DNA of 64,000 nucleotides, taken from assembly GCF_004210375.1 (NCBI RefSeq), contig NC_134837.1:160745310-160809309 (forward strand), in the 5' to 3' direction. The notes beneath the pieces were generated by a model. It made no database searches and was not told the DNA's origin. It saw only the letters and a program-made list of their open reading frames with translations. The DNA is from Tachypleus tridentatus. Taxonomy: Eukaryota; Arthropoda; Merostomata; Xiphosura; Limulidae. Of this stretch, positions 59,703-64,000 are shown piece after piece. Position numbers and translations under genes: made by a program. Numbering within the stretch: the first letter of the stretch is position 1; each line of letters begins with the position of its first letter.

Positions 59703-60688
59703 CTGAAATGTCACAAAAAGTTGTTTTTGTTCCAAGCAACAATATACATAATAAAAGATAGAAAAACATTTTAAGAAAACTTGACGTACTAATTCTATTC
59801 ATAGTTTCTAGAAACTGTGATTGGAATAAGGTTGAAAACAATTAGTTGCGGCGCAGCTCATTGTACTTGGGGAGCAAGTTAAACTGTGAGCTATTTGAGT
59901 TTGAGTGATATTTTAGTTCCTGCTCATGGATGTTAAAAGTATATATTTAGTTACATGTATGCTTATGAGAACTATCTAGGGCTTCTTGATGAGATATACT
60001 TACAGCGTTACAATATTGACAGCATTTACAGTAGTCCGCGAAGGTACCACAAGAACAGGAACTTGTATCTGGACAATAACTCGTGTCACAGCCCACACTG
60101 CAGTCTGGCTGACTGGTACCCATCACTCTACAAGTTGTTATAAATACCTTTATGTAAATTCTTATCTAACAGTCGTAATGAAATCCAAACACAAACACAT
60201 TAATAACTTTTTGCATTGTTTAAAATGGACGACGTTTCATTATACACGATGCATGTTTTATTTAGATTCATTTATGTAGTAAATTTGGATTTTCGCAGAG
60301 TTTCAGTGATGAATTTCGAAACGAAAAGTTTAAAGCTTTAAAACCTGAATTGAAATCCTAAACTTATACTAAATGCTACATTCTGACTATGTTTTAATTG
60401 TATTTATTTGCAAAGTGTTCGGACTTTTATTTTATTCTGTGTTATATAATTGTGACTCCTCCTTTGTTACATAAGCCAATTATATTATGCCATAATTATA
60501 TTATAGAATTATGTTATATTTACAAAATTGAAATTTGGGACACAAAATCTACAGTGTACTCAGTGCAGATAGCTCACTCTGTAGTTTTTGTCTAAAAAAG
60601 AACTTTTAAAGAAACAAATTATTGCCAAAAATTTAACATACCCATAAACCAAGACGGTGACGGTCACTATTACAAATATCAGCTTCAT
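59571..60688 (-). CDS. Secreted single IGFBP-type domain protein (SIBD-like), 100 residues, three coding exons
   Basis: The coding sequence joins 60688-60642, 60127-60004 and 59702-59571 on the minus strand. Introns have GTATGT/TAG and GTAAGT/CAG borders and phases 2 and 0. Residues 1-19 form a signal peptide (MKLIFVIVTVTVLVYGVMG). The mature part has 14 cysteines at 25, 29, 34, 40, 42, 49, 51, 52, 55, 58, 63, 71, 77 and 97. The block YCKCCQYC is the xCxCCxxC signature of the N-terminal IGFBP domain, followed by the usual CxxxxGxxCxDGxxCxP pattern. Length and layout match spider SIBD-1 and its arthropod relatives, which are haemocyte- or haemolymph-associated. Compared with the 12-cysteine IGFBP pattern, cysteines 42 and 58 are extra and may pair. 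Ligand and function are unknown. Confidence 0.9.
60004..60127 (-). other. Middle coding exon of the IGFBP-like gene
   Basis: Acceptor AACTTGTAG, donor GTAAGTATA. It encodes residues 17-57 plus the last base of codon 16, with nine cysteines. Confidence 0.9.
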
Positions 60689-60701
60689 TTTGCTTCAATA
60701 C
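60642..60701 (-). other. Exon with leader and signal peptide of the IGFBP-like gene
   Basis: It begins after the acceptor CAATTTCTTACAG (AG at plus 60702-60703), has 13 bp of leader, the ATG at 60688, and ends TATGG before GTATGT. Confidence 0.75.
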
Positions 60702-60942
60702 CTGTAAGAAATTGTGGTTATTACGTTTATCTCTGTCTCTGCAGATGAGATTTTAGATTTATGCTGCTTATTATACTTATTTAAATATAATTGAAATAGT
60801 TATAATTCTTAATTAATCCTCATAACAATACCCTTAAAGTAAAACAAGGAAAACAAACATTTTTTTTAAGTTCTGTTCATCTGCCAACTGGGAGGCCAAG
60901 TTTTTCACTGGCTGAGGCGTCTTATAATCTAAGCAAACTTAC

Positions 60943-61037
60943 AGAATATTACTCACTAACCTTTCTAAACTACTTTGTATGCAAGCAAAGACGTAGAGAC
61001 TTAACGTTCTCGTTTACTTTATAGCCTAAGAGTGTGT
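60943..61037 (-). other. Candidate noncoding first exon of the IGFBP-like gene
   Basis: It starts about 27-30 bp past the TATA box and ends at the donor GTAAGTTTG (G at plus 60942). A second possible donor, GTTAGTGAG, lies at 60960. The acceptor before the ATG shows that an upstream exon exists. Confidence 0.45.
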
Positions 61038-61063
61038 GTAAATATACCCAAACTCACGCAGAT

Positions 61064-61071
61064 TATTTATA
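61064..61071 (-). promoter_or_regulatory. TATA box (TATAAATA) of the IGFBP-like gene
   Basis: TATAAATA on the coding strand, with E-box and CCAAT boxes at normal distances upstream. Confidence 0.55.
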
Positions 61072-61088
61072 CAGTAAATTGATGTTTT

Positions 61089-61094
61089 CACGTG
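61089..61094 (-). promoter_or_regulatory. E-box CACGTG
   Basis: Canonical palindromic E-box 18 bp upstream of the TATA box. Binding is inferred. Confidence 0.35.
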
Positions 61095-61131
61095 ATCTAA
61101 AGCTGAGGTAGCCTCACTCATCTTCATTCTA

Positions 61132-61169
61132 ATTGGTTCTTTCTCAAAGGGTAAAAATCATTCTATTGG
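61132..61169 (-). promoter_or_regulatory. Two CCAAT boxes
   Basis: CCAAT on the coding strand at plus 61132-61136 and 61165-61169, about 60 and 95 bp upstream of the TATA box and in the same orientation. Confidence 0.45.
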
Positions 61170-62628
61170 TCAAAAATAAAAAATGTGTTGCTATAGGGTT
61201 CACATGATCTGCACAAAGAAACATACAAGAATTACAAAAGTTGCATGGATTATGAACGTTTATGAAACGGTAGATGCACAAAACACATTTGAAAAAAAAA
61301 CCTGAAGAAAATGTTGTTTCCAGTATGTAATTAGTGTTAAGATTTATTTGTAGGAGAAGAATATGTTTATTTCAGCAGCAAACAGGTAAACAGTTAATAT
61401 CAGATGTCACATAGATAAGCAATGAGTAGCACGAACAAAGAAAAATATTTAATTTTTTGCTTCGTAAAAATACAAGGTACGTTATTGTACATTCGTTAAT
61501 TTTTTTAAATTGAAATATATTGACTGAGATGAATTCCATAGTCTTCTTAGTTTTAACGTTGTTGAAAAGAAAATGTCAGAAGTTTATATTTATTGCTTAA
61601 CAAATTTCATTGTTAGTATCTTTAATTATCATTAACTTCTGATCAAGGCATACTAATTAATTAAATCTGAACAAAAAATTTCAAAATGATGTGACTTTTT
61701 ATCTAACAAAGAAAACATACTTAACACTTAGAATAAATTGATTCATCAATTAGGTATTATCACTGTTCTAACTATTTACAGCCAAAGCCTTCAATAAAAT
61801 CTAAAGAGGTTAACCTTAAGTCCATATACTGAGCTATTAATGCAAAATAATTTTCGTATGTATAAAACTAAATGCATAAACATTTATTATCTTATAATCA
61901 GTAATACTAACGAAACTAACTACAAAAAACGACTGGAATTTGTCTCTACTTACGATACCCTGTACACTTATTGTTTGTTTCCTGTACTGAAAACAGAGTT
62001 AAAACATTTATTGATCAAACCTTTGTATAAATGATCCAAAATAAGGAATATTTAATGATGTTTTCTAACTTTACATGAGGGTTTTCTGCATGCTGATAAT
62101 CATAAGTATCACATATAACAACTGCCTCTATAATTTCGACATTTGACCTGTGTCTGTGAGAAAATCCTAGGATGAAGCAAACTATCTCATGGATAATATA
62201 TATATACATATTGGTATAAGTTGAGCCTTTTGAATATGTAATCAAAAATATTCAGTGATGTCGGTAAAATATGGATTGTGGAATACCACATAGTTATTTT
62301 GATTCACCTTAAAAGTGTGGTATATAATCATTATTTCTGTTCTTTTGCCATAGCAATCAGTAAGAAGAAAAGAGGAAATAAGAAATCGGCCACTTTAGTA
62401 AAACACTAAACATTATTGTGAATAAAGATTGTTTTATTTGTCCTTTTGTCTGATTGCTTCTTTTCCTCTACTGTCCCTATTCACTTTATTCTCTGCTTAC
62501 CAGTGCTGAACTGGTGTTAATCAGTTGACACCAGTATATATGAACACAATATAGTCATCATCCTCCATTCGGAGTGTATCATGACATTAGTATGCAAAAA
62601 TAGCACTAATTATAATCCTCCATGTTTG
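61170..62628. other. No recognised feature
   Basis: AT-rich, nothing recognised. Confidence 0.5.
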
Positions 62629-62640
62629 TTTGTTTGTTTT

Positions 62641-62911
62641 GTATTTTGGAATTTCGCACAAAGCTACACGAGGGCTATCTGTGCTAGCCGTCCCTAATTT
62701 AGCAGTGTAAGACTAGAGGGAAGGCAGCTAGTCATCACCACCCACCGCCAACTCTTGGGCTACTCTTTTACCAACGAATAGTGGGATTGACCGTCACATT
62801 ATACACCCCCACGGCTGGGAGGGCGAGCATGTTTAGCGCGACGCGGGCGCGAACCCGCGACCCTCGGATTACGAGTTGCACGCCTTACGCGCTTGGTCAT
62901 GCCAGGCCGTC
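62641..62911 (-). repeat. SINE-A, full length, 11 bp target duplication
   Basis: Flanked by CCATGTTTGTT at 62630-62640 and 62912-62922. Head and tail are complete, and it is close to the family consensus. Confidence 0.95.
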
Positions 62912-62924
62912 CCATGTTTGTTAA

Positions 62925-63800
62925 AAACACATTATTACACTTTATTCACCTTTTTAAGGTATTATTCTCAGTATGTCTTGAGTCTATAGTGTGAAGTAAT
63001 ATTGTTTCCTAGAATAATATTTCATTAATTATGAACCTACATAACTTCCATTTAAGGGTCGGGTAATCAGCTACTTATAAGTAAAATTCGACGTAATAAG
63101 CACCATCTTAAGTATTTGTTTAGATCGTTTAGTAATGCCAGCAGTCAGACTTAATGCTATAAAACCTGAGTTCTGAGAAGCTAAAAGCCATTCAACTATT
63201 TGTTTTTAATCAGTATATTTGTACTTGTTTTATTGCAAGAATTTAAATAATGGATTTTCTCTGTCGAGAAAAATTTATAGATTTCAGTGTAGCGTGCACT
63301 ACCTTTGTACCTGTTGGATATTCGCCTTGATGCTAAAATATTTCCATTTTTCCTTAAAAAGAACAATTGTATTGTGAATAGTCTCAAAGTACACATAATT
63401 TTGTAAAGTTAAGGAAAAAAGTCACATTTTAGCAACGAGATAAAAGAAAACACTGGTGGGACAATCGTATAATCTGTATACACATTGTTTTGAGGCCTTT
63501 CTAAAACTTAATATAAAGCGTTGTATACAGTAAATGTCGTCTTCCGATATCTGTATACGTATTCCTGTTTCTTTATCTTATTCTTACCGGAAAACTTTTC
63601 GCTGTCGCTTTGAAACAAAAAGTTAACAGGAAAGCATGTTATGTTATTCGTGATATAAAAACATAGAAGTTTAGGAAGGAAATTTAGGAAGGAAGAAGCC
63701 TTTACATGAGGGTGTACACTGGAGGCTCCAGATAAAGAAAATAAAAATAAAATATTTTCTTGGGTATAGTAGTAATGAGTTTAATGGAACATAGTTTCAT
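62925..63800. other. No recognised feature
   Basis: AT-rich, nothing recognised. Confidence 0.5.
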
Positions 63801-63802
63801 AT

Positions 63803-64000
63803 CCGGCATGACCAGGTGGTTAGGGTTGGTTCGAATTCCTCTCACACCTAACATGCTTGCTCTTTCACCCGTGGGGGCTTTATAAAGTGTAGTAAAAGAG
63901 TAGCCCAAGAGTTGGCGGTGGGTGGTGATGACTAGCTGCTTTCCCTCTAGTCGCACACTGCTAAATTAGGGACGGCTAGCACAGATACCCCTCGTGTAGT
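63803..64000 (+). repeat. SINE-A, runs off window
   Basis: Head CCGGCATGACCAGGTGGTTA with a shortened tRNA-like part, body AGTTGGCGGTGGGTGGTGAT and the tail up to the window end. Confidence 0.9.

Overview
The window is AT-rich animal DNA with sparse genes, long introns and many repeats. The abundant tRNA-headed SINEs match repeats I remember from horseshoe crab (Xiphosura: Limulus/Tachypleus) genomes. One gene encodes a small IGFBP-type cysteine-rich protein close to spider SIBD proteins. I therefore read it as a chelicerate, most likely a horseshoe crab. That assignment is from memory, not from a search.

Three host genes can be supported. (1) A plus-strand gene for a small two-pass membrane protein. 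Its main coding exon is 6416-6966. It ends in a strong splice donor and joins in frame, across an 11 kb intron, to a 32-codon last exon at 17999-18098. A candidate promoter and noncoding first exon lie near 1355-1442. (2) A second plus-strand gene at 46973-47545, also a two-pass hairpin membrane protein with a basic segment after the second helix. It resembles gene 1 in layout and in a short KVNF motif near the C-terminus, so the two may be distant paralogues. (3) A minus-strand, three-coding-exon gene (60688 to 59571) for a complete 100-residue secreted protein with 14 cysteines and the CxCCxxC signature of the IGFBP N-terminal/SIBD fold. It has a plausible TATA/CCAAT promoter near 61064-61169.

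The rest is mostly mobile DNA and its decay products. Several SINE families with different tRNA-like heads share one 3' tail, and the same tail ends a truncated LINE at 22250-22965, its likely partner. Two Tc1-like elements with intact ends (12578-13728, 41706-42680) share one internal deletion. Relics of a second Tc1 lineage (34390-34969), a mariner (23733-24725), a hAT element (near 15.8 kb) and another mariner-like transposase (near 57.5 kb) are present. Three hammerhead-like or Penelope-type motifs occur, one beside a GIY-YIG fragment. A broken Polinton (Maverick) fossil lies on the minus strand at about 31430-34150.

Several stretches are tandem arrays in various states of decay: 7250-7500, 20955-21650, 25190-25580, 34975-35570, 43080-44320 and 54651-55330. 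The last has a 216 bp higher-order period and stays open only because every unit is a multiple of three. A perfect 28 bp inverted repeat (45976-46071) lies upstream of gene 2. I see no CRISPR array, rRNA or genuine tRNA gene.
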